Below are positions 33,631-41,971 of a stretch of DNA of 64,000 bases, one piece after another (the first letter of the stretch is position 1; each line of letters begins with the position of its first letter). The translations under genes were made by a program, and so were the position numbers. The DNA is from Rhizomonospora bruguierae. Its GTDB lineage: Bacteria > Actinomycetota > Actinomycetes > Mycobacteriales > Micromonosporaceae. The notes beneath the pieces were generated by a model. The model worked only from the letters and a program-made list of their open reading frames with translations, did no database searches and was not told the origin of the DNA. Where the stretch lies: positions 1 through 64,000 of the forward strand of contig NZ_BBQH01000010.1 in the NCBI RefSeq assembly GCF_018397995.1, read 5' to 3'.

Positions 33631-34947
33631 TCAGCGGGTGGGCGTCCGCTGGGCCTCGGTGGCGGGTTCGGCGGCCGGGGTGCGGCGCTCCAGGCGGAGC
33701 CGGACGCGCGTGATGGCGCGGCCGGTGACCTCGGCCACCTCGGCGGTGAAGCCGGGCAGGCGGACGACCTCGCCGGGCTCGGTGGGGATGTGGCCCAGGC
33801 GGGCGAGCAGCAGGCCGGCGACGGTGGTGTAGTCCCCGTCGTCCGGCTCGTCGAGGTCGATGCCGATGTCCGGCAGGTCGTGGATGGGGAAGACGCCGGG
33901 GAGCAGGATCGCACCGTCGGGCTCGCGGACGGCGGCCTGGACGTCCCGGTCGGTCTCGTCGTAGATCTCGCCGACGATCTCCTCGACCAGGTCCTCCATG
34001 GTGACGATGCCGTCGATGGCGCCCCGCTCGTCGACCACGAGGGCGAACTGCTGGTGCTGCTGGCGCATCTGGCGGATCGCGTCGGAGACGCCGAGGGTCT
34101 CCGGCATGAACAGGGCGGGGCGGGCGTGGTCGCGCACGACGCCGTCGCGGACGAGCAGGTCGCGCATGTGCACCACGCCGAGGACGTCGTCCAGGCCGGC
34201 CCGGCCGACCACCGGGGCGCGGGAGTGGCCCGCGTCGACCAGCAGCCACAGCGCCTCGGTGGTGGGGGTGTCGGCCGGCAGCGCGGTCACGTCCCGGCGG
34301 GGCACCAGGATCTCCCGCAGGATCCGGTCGGCGATCTCGAACGCCCCGCTGATGATGGTGCGCTGCTCGGCGGAGAAGCCGCGCTGGGCCGCGACCATGT
34401 CGCGGATCTCCTCGGTGGTGACCTCCTCGCGCCCGGCCTCCGGGTCGGCGCCGGTGATCCGCACGACCGCGTTGGTGGCGCGGCCGAGCAGCCAGACCAG
34501 CGGCCGGCTGATCGTGGCGAGCACGTCCAGCGGGCGGGCGACCAGCAGGGCCCAGCCCTCCGCCCGCTGCATGGCGACCCGCTTCGGCGCCAGTTCACCG
34601 AGGACCAGCGTGACGAACGTCAGCACCACCGTGACCAGCACGATCGCGACCGGTTCGGCGGCGCCGTCGAGGAACCGCAGCGCGCCGACCAGCGGCCGGG
34701 CCAGCGAGACGGCGGCCGCCGCGGAGGCGAGGAACCCGGCCAGCGTGATGCCGATCTGGATGGTGGCCAGGAACCGGTTCGGGTCGCGGGCCAGCCGGGC
34801 CAGGACCCGGCCGCCCCGGGAGGCCCGCTCCAGCCGCTGGATCTGGCTCTCCCGCAGCGACACCAGCGCCATCTCGCTGCCCGCGAACACCGCGTTGAAC
34901 AGCACCAGGACCAGCACCAGTGCCACCTGATACCCATAGCCGCCCAC
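33631..34947 (-). CDS. CNNM/hemolysin C-type membrane protein with CBS pair
   Basis: A 438-residue membrane protein. The N-terminal CNNM (DUF21) region has hydrophobic helices (YQVALVLVLVLFNAVFAGSEMAL, FLATIQIGITLAGFLASAAAA, AIVLVTVVLTFVTLVLGELAPK). A CBS pair follows (VTALPADTPTTEALWLLVDAGHSRAPVVG, VSDAIRQMRQQHQQFALVVDERGAIDGIVTMEDLVEEIVGEIYDE). It ends with a CorC/HlyC domain. The family is linked to Mg2+/Co2+ transport. The GTG at 34947 has GGAGG upstream. It is convergent with the regulator gene. Confidence 0.92.
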   Translation of the reverse strand: MGGYGYQVALVLVLVLFNAVFAGSEMALVSLRESQIQRLERASRGGRVLARLARDPNRFLATIQIGITLAGFLASAAAAVSLARPLVGALRFLDGAAEPVAIVLVTVVLTFVTLVLGELAPKRVAMQRAEGWALLVARPLDVLATISRPLVWLLGRATNAVVRITGADPEAGREEVTTEEIRDMVAAQRGFSAEQRTIISGAFEIADRILREILVPRRDVTALPADTPTTEALWLLVDAGHSRAPVVGRAGLDDVLGVVHMRDLLVRDGVVRDHARPALFMPETLGVSDAIRQMRQQHQQFALVVDERGAIDGIVTMEDLVEEIVGEIYDETDRDVQAAVREPDGAILLPGVFPIHDLPDIGIDLDEPDDGDYTTVAGLLLARLGHIPTEPGEVVRLPGFTAEVAEVTGRAITRVRLRLERRTPAAEPATEAQRTPTR

Positions 34948-35080
34948 GGACCGCAGCGCCTCCCTGTTCCGGACACACCGACGATACCGGTACCCCGCCG
35001 ACCGGCTTGGTGGACGGCGCAGCGGTGCCTCACCGGTGAGCGAGGTACCCGCCGGTGATTCGGCGCCACCCGGCGGCGGC

Positions 35081-35848
35081 TCAGCGCAGGGCGGCGATGG
35101 CGGCGTCGGCGCCGCCCCGCCAGAGCACGCCCGCCTCGGCGAAGCCGGCCTCGCGAAGGGCGGCAATGTGCCAGTCCACCGGCTCGGCGGTCTCGGCCGC
35201 GTGGTTGCCGCCGAACACCTTCTCCCGCTCGGCCATGAGCGGGCCGAGGGTCGGGTCGGCGGCGACGTGGCGCCACCACTCCCGCCAGGAGAGCACGGCG
35301 CCGGCGGCGTGCCGGGCGTCGCGGCGGTGGCGGGCCCGTTCGGTGAGCCGGGAGGTCAGCGTGGGCAGGCCGCGGTCGGGCATGTGGTCGACGTTGACCA
35401 GCACGCCACCGACGCGCAGCACGCCGCGCAGTTCGGCGTAGAGCCGCGTCAGCCGCTCCGGCTCCAGCCAGTGCAGCGCGGTCGCGGTCAGGACCGCGTC
35501 GTAGTCGCGGTTCGGCAGGGCCTTGACCCACTCGGGCTTGCGCAGGTCGGCGGCGACCACGCCGCCGGGGCCGAGGCTGGAGCGGGCGATCGCCAGCAGG
35601 ACCGGGTCGAGGTCGACGAGGGTGCTCTTCGCGCCCGGGAAGCGGCGGCGCAGGCGCAGCGAGATCGAGCCGGTGCCGCCGGCCAGGTCGAGCACCCGGG
35701 GCGACCGCCCGTCGGTGACGGCCGCCACCGCGTCCAGCAGCGCCGCGAAGCGCTCCTCGCGGTCCGGCAGGTACGCCTCCTGCTGGCGGTCCCAGCTCTC
35801 CTGCCAGGCGTGGGGCTCCTCGACCAGGGCGGTGGTGTAAGGACTCAT
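35081..35848 (-). CDS. Class I SAM-dependent methyltransferase
   Basis: A 255-residue methyltransferase. Motif I is VLDLAGGTGSISLRLRRRFPG, the ribose loop is TLVDLDPVLLAIA, and DYDAVLTATALHWLEPERL and LRVGGVLVNVDHMP follow. The last ~80 residues, including SWREWWRHVAADPTLGPLMAERE, are a substrate region found in small-molecule methyltransferases. It stands alone between the CNNM gene and the Cys-rich hypothetical gene; no pathway is suggested. Confidence 0.85.
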   Translation of the reverse strand: MSPYTTALVEEPHAWQESWDRQQEAYLPDREERFAALLDAVAAVTDGRSPRVLDLAGGTGSISLRLRRRFPGAKSTLVDLDPVLLAIARSSLGPGGVVAADLRKPEWVKALPNRDYDAVLTATALHWLEPERLTRLYAELRGVLRVGGVLVNVDHMPDRGLPTLTSRLTERARHRRDARHAAGAVLSWREWWRHVAADPTLGPLMAEREKVFGGNHAAETAEPVDWHIAALREAGFAEAGVLWRGGADAAIAALR

Positions 35849-35934
35849 AGCGGTAAAGAGTAGTTACCTCCCCGAACCGGGGCCGGAGTCGGGGCCCGGT
35901 GTCGGCGCGGAGCCGGGCCGGGCCCGCCGGCGGA

Positions 35935-36924
35935 TCACGCCGCCCGCACCGCGGCGCCCCTGCGCCGCCGCCGGTTCGTGCCCGTTCCGCCCCCCGACGC
36001 CTTGGCCTTCGGTTCGGCGGGCGGTTCGGGCGCCTCCGCCGCGGCCGGCTCCTCGGCCCCGCCGGCCGCTCCGCCGGCGTCCGCGGCGGCATCCCCGGCG
36101 TCCGTCCCGGCGGCCTCGCTCACCGGTTCGGCCACCGCCTCGTCCGCCGCCTCGTCCACCGCGGGCAGCACGGTGGTCTCGGGCTCCGGCGGAACCTCGA
36201 CCACCGGCGGCTCCTCCGCCATCTCCGACTCGCCCACCGGGGCGTCCCGCTCCTCGACGGCCTCCGACTCCCGGGCCGCCCCGGGACCGGGCTGCGCGCG
36301 GCCGACCACCTCCTGCGCCTCGTACTCCGGAGCGTCCCCCCAGGACGGATCGGCCGGCTCCGGGTCGGCGCGCCCGACGGCCGCGTCCGCCTCCGCGGCG
36401 TCGAACGCCGCCTTGATCGAGTCCGCGGCCGGTTCGGCACCGGGCTCCGATCGGGTGGAGACGGTCGGGTACGCGGCCGTCGGCTCGGTGAAGGCATCGG
36501 CGCGGCGCGGCGGCGGGATCTCGTCGGCCTCCCGCGCGGTGGCGTGGTCCAGGTTGCCGCTCATGTCGACCCGGCCGATGGTGCGCCCGCGGACCACGGT
36601 GACGGTGGCGCGCATGGCGTCCGCCGCGGGCGGCGGTTTCGGCCGGGCCACCGGGATGATGCCGGCGACGCCGATCCGGCGGATCTCGGCGGCGGTGGCG
36701 CCGGCCGCGCGGCACACCTCGATCGCGTTGCGCGCCGTCGGGCACGGGCCGATCTCGCCGCACAGCCCGCACACCGGTTCACCCTCGGCGGTACGCACGA
36801 CGCGGTGCCCGCCCAGGGCCTCCATGGCGGTGCGGGCGAGCAGGCTCGCCGGGTCGATGAAGATCGGGCCGCCGGGCCCGTAGCCGATGTACGGCGATCT
36901 GGTCCAGTCGGGGCTGGCAGTCAT
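35935..36924 (-). CDS. Hypothetical protein with CxxC-x4-C motif and low-complexity acidic tail
   Basis: About 329 residues, not recognised. Residues 1-100 look folded (YGPGGPIFIDPASLLARTAMEALGG) and contain VCGLCGEIGPC, a possible metal or redox site. A short segment around RGRTIGRVDMSGNLDHATA follows. From ~130 the protein is Ala/Glu/Pro-rich and acidic, ending in a basic NRRRRRG cluster, probably disordered. The ATG at 36924 has GGAG 6 nt upstream. It lies 98 nt downstream of the STAS-sigma gene on the same strand and may be co-transcribed. Confidence 0.7.
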   Translation of the reverse strand: MTASPDWTRSPYIGYGPGGPIFIDPASLLARTAMEALGGHRVVRTAEGEPVCGLCGEIGPCPTARNAIEVCRAAGATAAEIRRIGVAGIIPVARPKPPPAADAMRATVTVVRGRTIGRVDMSGNLDHATAREADEIPPPRRADAFTEPTAAYPTVSTRSEPGAEPAADSIKAAFDAAEADAAVGRADPEPADPSWGDAPEYEAQEVVGRAQPGPGAARESEAVEERDAPVGESEMAEEPPVVEVPPEPETTVLPAVDEAADEAVAEPVSEAAGTDAGDAAADAGGAAGGAEEPAAAEAPEPPAEPKAKASGGGTGTNRRRRRGAAVRAA

Positions 36925-37022
36925 CTGGGGCTCCAAAACAGGGTCGTCAGGCCGGTGCGTCGGGCGCGGTCATCGGTCGGCGTTCGCACGCGGCGGCCGG
37001 TGTGGTCGGCGCGCGAAAGTCG

Positions 37023-38162
37023 TCAGGCGGAGGCCGAGCGGCTGTCGCCGACCGGTAGGCGGCGGCGCAGTTCCTGCAGGGCGCCGCGCAGCAGCCGGGA
37101 TACGTGCATCTGCGAGATGCCCAGTTCGGTGCCGATCTGCTGCTGGGTCATGTTGCCGAAGAAGCGGAGAATGACGATCTTGCGGTCGCGGGGCCGCAGG
37201 TGGTGCAGCAGCGGCTCGATGGACTCGCGGATGTCGGCCAGTTCCAGGTCCGGGTCGGGCTCGCCGAGCCGGTCCACGAGCGCCACCTCGCCCTCACCGC
37301 CGGAGGGCGCGAACAGCGACAGCGGCCGGTACGCCGAGGCGACCGCGAGCGTCGCCGTGATCTCGTCCTCGGCCACCTGCAGGTGCGCGGCGAGGTCGGC
37401 GACGGTGGGCGTGCGGGCCAGCCGCTGCGCCAGGTGCGCGTGCGCCCGGCCGATCTGCAACTGCACGTCCTGGGCCCGTCGCGGTACCCGGACCGCCCAG
37501 CCCTTGTCCCGGAAGTGCCGCTTCAGCTCACCGATGATGGTCGGCGCGGCGTAGGCGCTGAAGTCGGTGCCGATCTGCGGGTCGTAGCCGCGCACCGCCT
37601 TGATCAGGCCGAGCGCGGCCACCTGCTCCAGGTCCTCGATCGGCTCGCCGAGCCCGACGAAGCGGTGCGCCAACCGTCGGGCGTGCGGCAGCGCCCGCTC
37701 GACGACCTCCTGCTGGAGCGCGCGCCGCCGCGGATCGGAGGACGGCAGCCGGGACAGGTCCAGCAGCATCCGGTTCAGCTCGGGACCGAACAGGCTGTGC
37801 CCGGCGCGCGGCGCCGGCGCCTCCTCGGCCGCCCCGGCGGCCCGCGGCTCGTCGTAGACGCCGAGCCGGGCCGCGGCCCCGGTGGCGGCGAGCACGTCCA
37901 GCACCGGCCCGCTGGCGCCGACCAGCCGCATCGTCCGGCCCCGCCGCTCCGCCTCGCCGGCCGCGCCGAGCAGCACGTCGACCGAGGCGGTGTCCAACAC
38001 CCGCAGCCGGGACACGTCGACGATGACCTGCCCGCGCCCGGCGTCGAGGCGGCTGGACACGACCAGCCGCAGCCGCCGGGAGGCGGCGTGGTCCAGGGTG
38101 CCGCTGACCCGTACGACGTCGGTGTGTCCGGTCCGCCACACCCTGATTCGAGCCTGGTCCAT
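37023..38162 (-). CDS. SigB/SigF-type sigma factor fused to an N-terminal STAS domain
   Basis: A 379-residue protein. Residues ~1-112 form a STAS domain (VRVSGTLDHAASRRL, QVIVDVSRLRVLDTASVDVLLGAA). From ~120 there is a complete SigB/F/G-like sigma factor: region 2 VGLGEPIEDLEQVAALGLIKAVRGYD and TIIGELKRHFRDKGWAVRVPRR; region 3 RTPTVADLAAHLQVAEDEI; region 4 LRPRDRKIVILRFFGNMTQQQIGTELGISQMHVSRLLRGAL. In the STAS phosphosite region DTAS replaces DSSG, with Ala at the usual phospho-acceptor place. It may regulate itself against an anti-sigma kinase (inference). The ATG at 38162 fits the ribosome-binding site. Confidence 0.92.
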   Translation of the reverse strand: MDQARIRVWRTGHTDVVRVSGTLDHAASRRLRLVVSSRLDAGRGQVIVDVSRLRVLDTASVDVLLGAAGEAERRGRTMRLVGASGPVLDVLAATGAAARLGVYDEPRAAGAAEEAPAPRAGHSLFGPELNRMLLDLSRLPSSDPRRRALQQEVVERALPHARRLAHRFVGLGEPIEDLEQVAALGLIKAVRGYDPQIGTDFSAYAAPTIIGELKRHFRDKGWAVRVPRRAQDVQLQIGRAHAHLAQRLARTPTVADLAAHLQVAEDEITATLAVASAYRPLSLFAPSGGEGEVALVDRLGEPDPDLELADIRESIEPLLHHLRPRDRKIVILRFFGNMTQQQIGTELGISQMHVSRLLRGALQELRRRLPVGDSRSASA

Positions 38163-38464
38163 TAGCCCTTTGCCCTCCGGTCCAACGCCTTCGCCGAGCA
38201 CCGGCGGCGGCCCGATGGGCGGCGCGGCGGTGCGGGACGTTCTCGGAACAGCCGTGAGCGTACGCAGATTTGACTCGTGTACGTGACACATTCGACGAGA
38301 CACGCGCGGAAAAATCGGGGTAGAGATCCCGTTCTCGCCGGCCTCATGTCTCTCATGCGTGACAGTGCACATCAGAACCGGCCCGCCGATCAAACGGCGA
38401 ACGAAGACCCGGTTCGGTGGCCCGCCGCGACGCCGGGTCGCGGCGGGCAGCCTTCGCGCGGCGG
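38163..38464. other. Intergenic region upstream of the sigma gene
   Basis: About 300 bp with no gene. It holds the sigma gene's promoter region and an AT-richer stretch around 38265-38320. I find no convincing -10/-35 pair; a GGGTAG on the plus strand near 38317 resembles a SigB-type -10, but no matching -35 is seen. Confidence 0.3.
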
Positions 38465-39049
38465 TCAGGTCCGGGCGCCCTCGGCACGGTTGCCCGCCGT
38501 GGCGAACATCTCCCGCGCCCGGTCCGCCAGATCGGCGTCGACCAGCACCGCGTACCGGCTCGCCTGCAGCGAACTGGCCGAGGTGAAGTCGCGCCGGCCG
38601 CCGGTCATCGCGTGCGCCACCGCGCCGAAGATCAGCCCCCAGACGGCACCGATCAGGATGGCGGCGATCACCACGCCCCACCAGGCGACCGTGAAGATGC
38701 CCAGCAGCAGCCCGACCAGCAGGCCGAACCAGGCCCCGGTTCCCGCGCCGGCCAGCGCCGCGCGCAGCGTGGTCATCCGGCCCAGCACCTCCTCGACCAG
38801 GCGCAGGTCCGTGCCCACGATCGCGGTCCGCTCCACCGGGAAGCCGTTGTCGGACAGGAAGTCCACCGCCCGCTGGGCCGACGGGTAGTCGCCGTACGTC
38901 TCCACCGTGACCCGGGGCGGTGGGGCGCCGTCGCCCGGCTGCCCGCGCGCCGCCGCCGGCATCCGGTGGGGGTCCAGGGTCCCGGCGTCGAACAGCCGCG
39001 GGCCGGAGCCGAGGGGTGCGTCCGGCGCGGGGGTGGGTGGCGTCGTCAT
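38465..39049 (-). CDS. General stress protein 17M-like membrane protein
   Basis: A 194-residue protein of the GSP17M (YflT-like) family. A Pro-rich N-terminus (~45 residues) precedes VTVETYGDYPSAQRAVDFLSDNGFPVERTAIVG. A glycine-zipper membrane hairpin follows (AGAGTGAWFGLLVGLLLGIFTVAWWGVVIAAILIGAVWGLIFGAV), then a C-terminal RYAVLVDADLADRAREMF. Bacillus relatives are SigB-controlled stress proteins. GAAGGAGG precedes the ATG. It is the last gene of the BON / micro-ORF / GSP17M group. Confidence 0.85.
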   Translation of the reverse strand: MTTPPTPAPDAPLGSGPRLFDAGTLDPHRMPAAARGQPGDGAPPPRVTVETYGDYPSAQRAVDFLSDNGFPVERTAIVGTDLRLVEEVLGRMTTLRAALAGAGTGAWFGLLVGLLLGIFTVAWWGVVIAAILIGAVWGLIFGAVAHAMTGGRRDFTSASSLQASRYAVLVDADLADRAREMFATAGNRAEGART

Positions 39050-39069
39050 GGTCGCTTCCTCCTTCGCTC

Positions 39070-39092
39070 GCCGCCGGCGCGAGGCCGGCGGC
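39070..39092 (-). promoter_or_regulatory. Perfect stem-loop just upstream of the GSP17M-like gene
   Basis: GCCGCCGGC (39070-39078) and GCCGGCGGC (39084-39092) form a perfect 9-bp stem with a 5-nt loop, 20 nt upstream of the start codon and just ahead of its ribosome-binding site. There is no U-tract. It could be an RNA processing or attenuation element between the micro-ORFs and the last gene. Confidence 0.4.
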
Positions 39093-39137
39093 CGGACAAC
39101 TCGTGGCGCCCGGCGGCGCCGCCCGGAACGGCGCGCC

Positions 39138-39221
39138 TCACGGTGCCTTCTTCACGTTCACCGACTGCGGTACTTCCTCCGCGGCCGGCAAGCCGCGCTC
39201 CGGGCGCTCCTCGCGTCTCAC
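39138..39221 (-). CDS. 27-residue micro-ORF, copy 2
   Basis: A GTG-started 27-codon frame whose product begins VRREERPERGLPAAEE and ends VPQSVNVKKAP. Its GTG overlaps the stop of copy 1 by GTGA. It differs from copy 1 only near the C-terminus (Lys for Trp, Pro for Leu). No family is recognised. The ribosome-binding site is weak, so expression would depend on termination-reinitiation. It could also be a non-coding repeat that happens to stay open. Confidence 0.4.
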   Translation of the reverse strand: MRREERPERGLPAAEEVPQSVNVKKAP

Positions 39222-39297
39222 AGTGCCCACTTCACGTTCACCGACTGCGGTACTTCCTCCGCGGCCGGCAAGCCGCGCTCCGGGCGCTCCTCGCGTC
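39138..39297. repeat. Two-copy 80-bp tandem repeat
   Basis: Two direct copies, 39138-39217 and 39218-39297, differ at 3 of 80 positions; 71 bp (39151-39221 and 39231-39301) are identical. A partial third start (CTCACGG) follows at 39298 and overlaps the end of the BON gene. The period of 80 equals a 27-codon ORF plus stop minus a 4-nt overlap. Confidence 0.95.
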
Positions 39298-39301
39298 TCA
39301 C
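39218..39301 (-). CDS. 27-residue micro-ORF, copy 1
   Basis: A 27-codon frame starting at GTG 39301, which overlaps the stop of the BON gene by GTGA and ends at TGA 39218-39220. The product begins VRREERPERGLPAAEE and ends SVNVKWAL: basic at the start, then acidic, soluble, with no cysteine or signal. The tight coupling to the BON gene on one side and copy 2 on the other favours a real translated unit, but coding is unproven. Confidence 0.4.
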   Translation of the reverse strand: MRREERPERGLPAAEEVPQSVNVKWAL

Positions 39302-39972
39302 GGGGCCACCACCACCCGGTTCTCCACGGAGGTGACGCCCGGGGCCGACCAGGCGACCCGCTCCGCCTCCCGCCGCTCGGCCCACGAGCGCACCGTGCCG
39401 CGCAGAATGATGCGGTCGCCGGCCACCTCGACGGTCAGCCCGGTGGCGTCGGTCTCCGCGCTGCGCACGAGCGCGTTCTCGATCCGCCGGCGCAGTTCGT
39501 CCGGGGCCGGGCGGCTGCGCGGCCGGACGGTGACCTGGTTGCTGACCCCGCGCACACCGGCCAGCCGGCGGCTGGACCGCTCGGCGGCGCGGCGCTGGAA
39601 CTCCCACTCGACCTCACCGCGCAGGCTGACCCAGCCCTGGGCCACCGTCACGGCGATCCGTTCGACCGGCACCAGCGCGTCCCACTCCAGCGCGCGGGTC
39701 GCGGCGGCGGCGATGTCGCCGTCCGTCCGGTCGGCCGCCGCGGGCAGCCGCACCTCCACGTCATTGGCGACCGCGCGGACCCCGCGCACCCGCTGCGCCG
39801 AACGCTCCGCCGCCCACTTCTTGACGAAGCTGTCCACCCAACCGGTCAGCGAGACCACGCCCTCCTTGACCGACACGCCCACCTCGTTCGGCTGCACCCG
39901 CGCGTCCCAGCGCAGCTCGTCCAGCACGTCCGCCTGGATCTGCTCGTCGGTGCGGATGGCGGTCGCGGTCAT
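39298..39972 (-). CDS. Protein with three BON domains
   Basis: A 224-residue protein made of three BON domains with the recurring pattern of acidic start, V-x-V, G-x-V-x-L-x-G and a V-x-N end: DVLDELRWDARVQPNEVGVSVKEGVVSLTGWVDS; ATRALEWDALVPVERIAVTVAQGWVSLRGEVEW; and RRRIENALVRSAETDATGLTVEVAGDRIILRGTVRSW. No signal peptide. BON proteins such as OsmY are associated with envelope or osmotic stress. GGAAGGAG precedes the ATG. It is followed by the two micro-ORFs and the GSP17M-like gene, suggesting a stress operon. Confidence 0.92.
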   Translation of the reverse strand: MTATAIRTDEQIQADVLDELRWDARVQPNEVGVSVKEGVVSLTGWVDSFVKKWAAERSAQRVRGVRAVANDVEVRLPAAADRTDGDIAAAATRALEWDALVPVERIAVTVAQGWVSLRGEVEWEFQRRAAERSSRRLAGVRGVSNQVTVRPRSRPAPDELRRRIENALVRSAETDATGLTVEVAGDRIILRGTVRSWAERREAERVAWSAPGVTSVENRVVVAP

Positions 39973-40078
39973 CTGCGGGCTCCTTCCCGAGGACGTTCAC
40001 CAGCCCCGATCGTGGGTCGGGGCGGGATGAAGCGGAACCACCCGACCGGGATGACGCGCGGCACCGACTGGCCGCACC

Positions 40079-40112
40079 CTGGCCCGTGAGCGTCGCTCGC
40101 GTCACGGGCCAG
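40079..40112. terminator. Strong stem-loop between the PucR-type gene and the BON operon
   Basis: CTGGCCCGTGA (40079-40089) and TCACGGGCCAG (40102-40112) form a perfect 11-bp stem with a 12-nt loop. It lies downstream of the PucR-type gene stop and upstream of the BON gene, both leftward, so it may terminate the former. No U-tract follows. Confidence 0.5.
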
Positions 40113-40238
40113 AGGCGGTGGCCGCCGACGGTCGGCATGGCGTGGAACGGCGGGGATGCCACACCGACCGGCGGCGGCCCCGTCGTGCGGCCGCCCGCAC
40201 CTGCCGTTGACGGTGTCAGAGTCGACCGCGCTGCGGCA

Positions 40239-40276
40239 TCACGCGATTACGTAGTGCATTTTGCAATTGCTTATTG
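40239..40276. other. AT-rich island at the end of the PucR-type gene
   Basis: A ~38-bp stretch is strikingly AT-rich for this genome and contains the palindromes TACGTA and GCAATTGC; it spans the TAA stop of the PucR-type gene. The rest of the 40113-40238 gap holds nothing I can name. Confidence 0.35.
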
Positions 40277-41971
40277 CTGGTGGCGCAGGGCGAGCAGGGT
40301 CTGCTGGGCGCGGGTGGCGAGCTGGAGGCTGAAGTGGGTCTCCGGGTCGGCCACGTCGTGCCCGGAGATCTCCCGGATCCGGCGCAGCCGGTACTTCAGC
40401 GTGCTGCGGTGCACCGCCAACGCCTTGGCGGTGGCCTCGTAGTTGCCCCCGTGCTCCAGGTACCGGCTCAGCGTGCGGACCAGTTCCGCCTGCTTGCTGG
40501 CGTCGTAGTCGAGCAGCGCGCCCAGCCACTCCCGCACGTACCGCTCGACGCTGGTCATCTCCTGCACCTCGGCGAGCAGCTGGTACACGCCCAGCTCGTC
40601 GAAGACGGTAACCCGGTCGCCGCCGCCGGACGTGTCCTGCATCCGCAGCGCCAACTGCGCCTCGCGGTGCGAGCGGGGGAACTCGGTCGGCCCGTCGCAC
40701 CGCCCCCCGATGCCGACCCGGCAGCGCCCGGCGAGCTGCTGCTCGACGGAGCGCCGGAACCCCTCCCAGGGCCGCTCGTCCCGGGAGATCACCACGACCG
40801 CCCGGCCGCGCGGCACCAGCAGCGAGCCGAGCCCGTGGTCGCGGGCCGCCCGGCGGACCGCGTGCAGCAGCGTCTCGGTGCGCCGCCCCGGCTCCGGGCA
40901 GTCGGTGACCACCACCCGGTGCGGCCCGGACAGGTCGTAGCCGAGGATCTGCGCGGTGGACAGCAGCCGCTGCGGGTCCGCGCCGGCGAGCAGGTCCTCG
41001 GCCAGGTCGCGGCCCAGCCGCAGCTCGGTCTCGACCTGGCTGTGCAGCCGGGCCAGCTCCATCGCCAGCACGGTCGCGCCGTGTTCCAGGGCCGCCTGCT
41101 CCTGCTCGCCCGCGCGCCGGTCCGGATCGAAGATCACCAGGACGCCGAGCACGTCCGGCCGGGGGTGCGCGACGGCCATGAGCCGGTCGCCGTCGCGGTC
41201 CGGGCGACCCTGCCGCTCGATCCGGCGCAGCAGCGCCTCCCGCACCGGCAGCGCCTGCCGCGGGTACGGCTCGGGCCGGCCGGGACCGGCCCAGGCCCGA
41301 ACCGCGCCGTAGCGGTCCTCCACCGCGACCGGGCAGCCGGTCAGCTCGTGCACCGCGTCGGCGATGCCCTGCTGGCCCTCGCCGGCCACCGCCACCCGGG
41401 TCAGCCGGTCGTGGATGGCGGTCCGCCGCTCGAACGCCGCCACGGTCGCGACCAGCGCCTCGTTGGCGACCCGCAGTTCCACCGCCGCGGCCCGCTCCCG
41501 GGCGTGCAGCCGGGTGTTGGCCAGGGCGATGCCGGTCTGCTGGGCGAGCACCCGCAGCAGGAACTGGTCGAACGCCGGCGGCTGCCGGTCGGCGCCGGCG
41601 ACCAGGAAGCCGAACTGCCCGTCCAGGCTGCGCAGCGGGTACGCCCAGCCCCAGCCCTCGCCGGGCACCATGACCGGCCCGCCCGCCTCGTCCAGGGCGG
41701 CGAGTTCGGCCTCCAGGTCGGCGCCCGGCCCGTCGACCGGGTCCAGGGCTCCGGTGTCGACGGGCGTGCCGGTGGCGGTCCACCAGCCGGTGCCCGAGTA
41801 GACGCCGTGCATCCGGCACCGGCCCAGCGTCGGCACCGCCGACGTGGCCAGGTGCAGGATCCGCTGCTCGTCGCCGCCCTCGGCCATCGCCATGGACAGC
41901 GCCAGCAGCGCCTGCATGCTGGTCAACCGGTCGATCAGGGCCGGCTCCGGCCCGCCGTGAGGATCGCTCAT
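40271..41971 (-). CDS. PucR/CdaR-type transcriptional regulator with GAF domain
   Basis: A 566-residue regulator. The N-terminal GAF-like domain is at ~25-170 (SAVPTLGRCRMHGVYSGTGWW, LRSLDGQFGFLVAG, RVLAQQTGIALANTRLH). The middle region includes a second sensor (LTGCPVAVEDRYGAVRAWAG) and a CdaR GGDEF-like domain (RVVVTDCPEPGRR). The C-terminal PucR helix-turn-helix reads LVRTLSRYLEHGGNYEATAKALAVHRSTLKYRLRRIREISGHD. Such proteins activate catabolic or secondary-metabolism genes in response to small ligands. The target is unknown. Confidence 0.9.
   Translation of the reverse strand: MSDPHGGPEPALIDRLTSMQALLALSMAMAEGGDEQRILHLATSAVPTLGRCRMHGVYSGTGWWTATGTPVDTGALDPVDGPGADLEAELAALDEAGGPVMVPGEGWGWAYPLRSLDGQFGFLVAGADRQPPAFDQFLLRVLAQQTGIALANTRLHARERAAAVELRVANEALVATVAAFERRTAIHDRLTRVAVAGEGQQGIADAVHELTGCPVAVEDRYGAVRAWAGPGRPEPYPRQALPVREALLRRIERQGRPDRDGDRLMAVAHPRPDVLGVLVIFDPDRRAGEQEQAALEHGATVLAMELARLHSQVETELRLGRDLAEDLLAGADPQRLLSTAQILGYDLSGPHRVVVTDCPEPGRRTETLLHAVRRAARDHGLGSLLVPRGRAVVVISRDERPWEGFRRSVEQQLAGRCRVGIGGRCDGPTEFPRSHREAQLALRMQDTSGGGDRVTVFDELGVYQLLAEVQEMTSVERYVREWLGALLDYDASKQAELVRTLSRYLEHGGNYEATAKALAVHRSTLKYRLRRIREISGHDVADPETHFSLQLATRAQQTLLALRHQQ

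Noticed and set aside
38317-38322. SigB-type promoter for a rightward transcript
   Set aside because: GGGTAG is present but no GTTT-like -35 lies at the right distance and no rightward gene follows.
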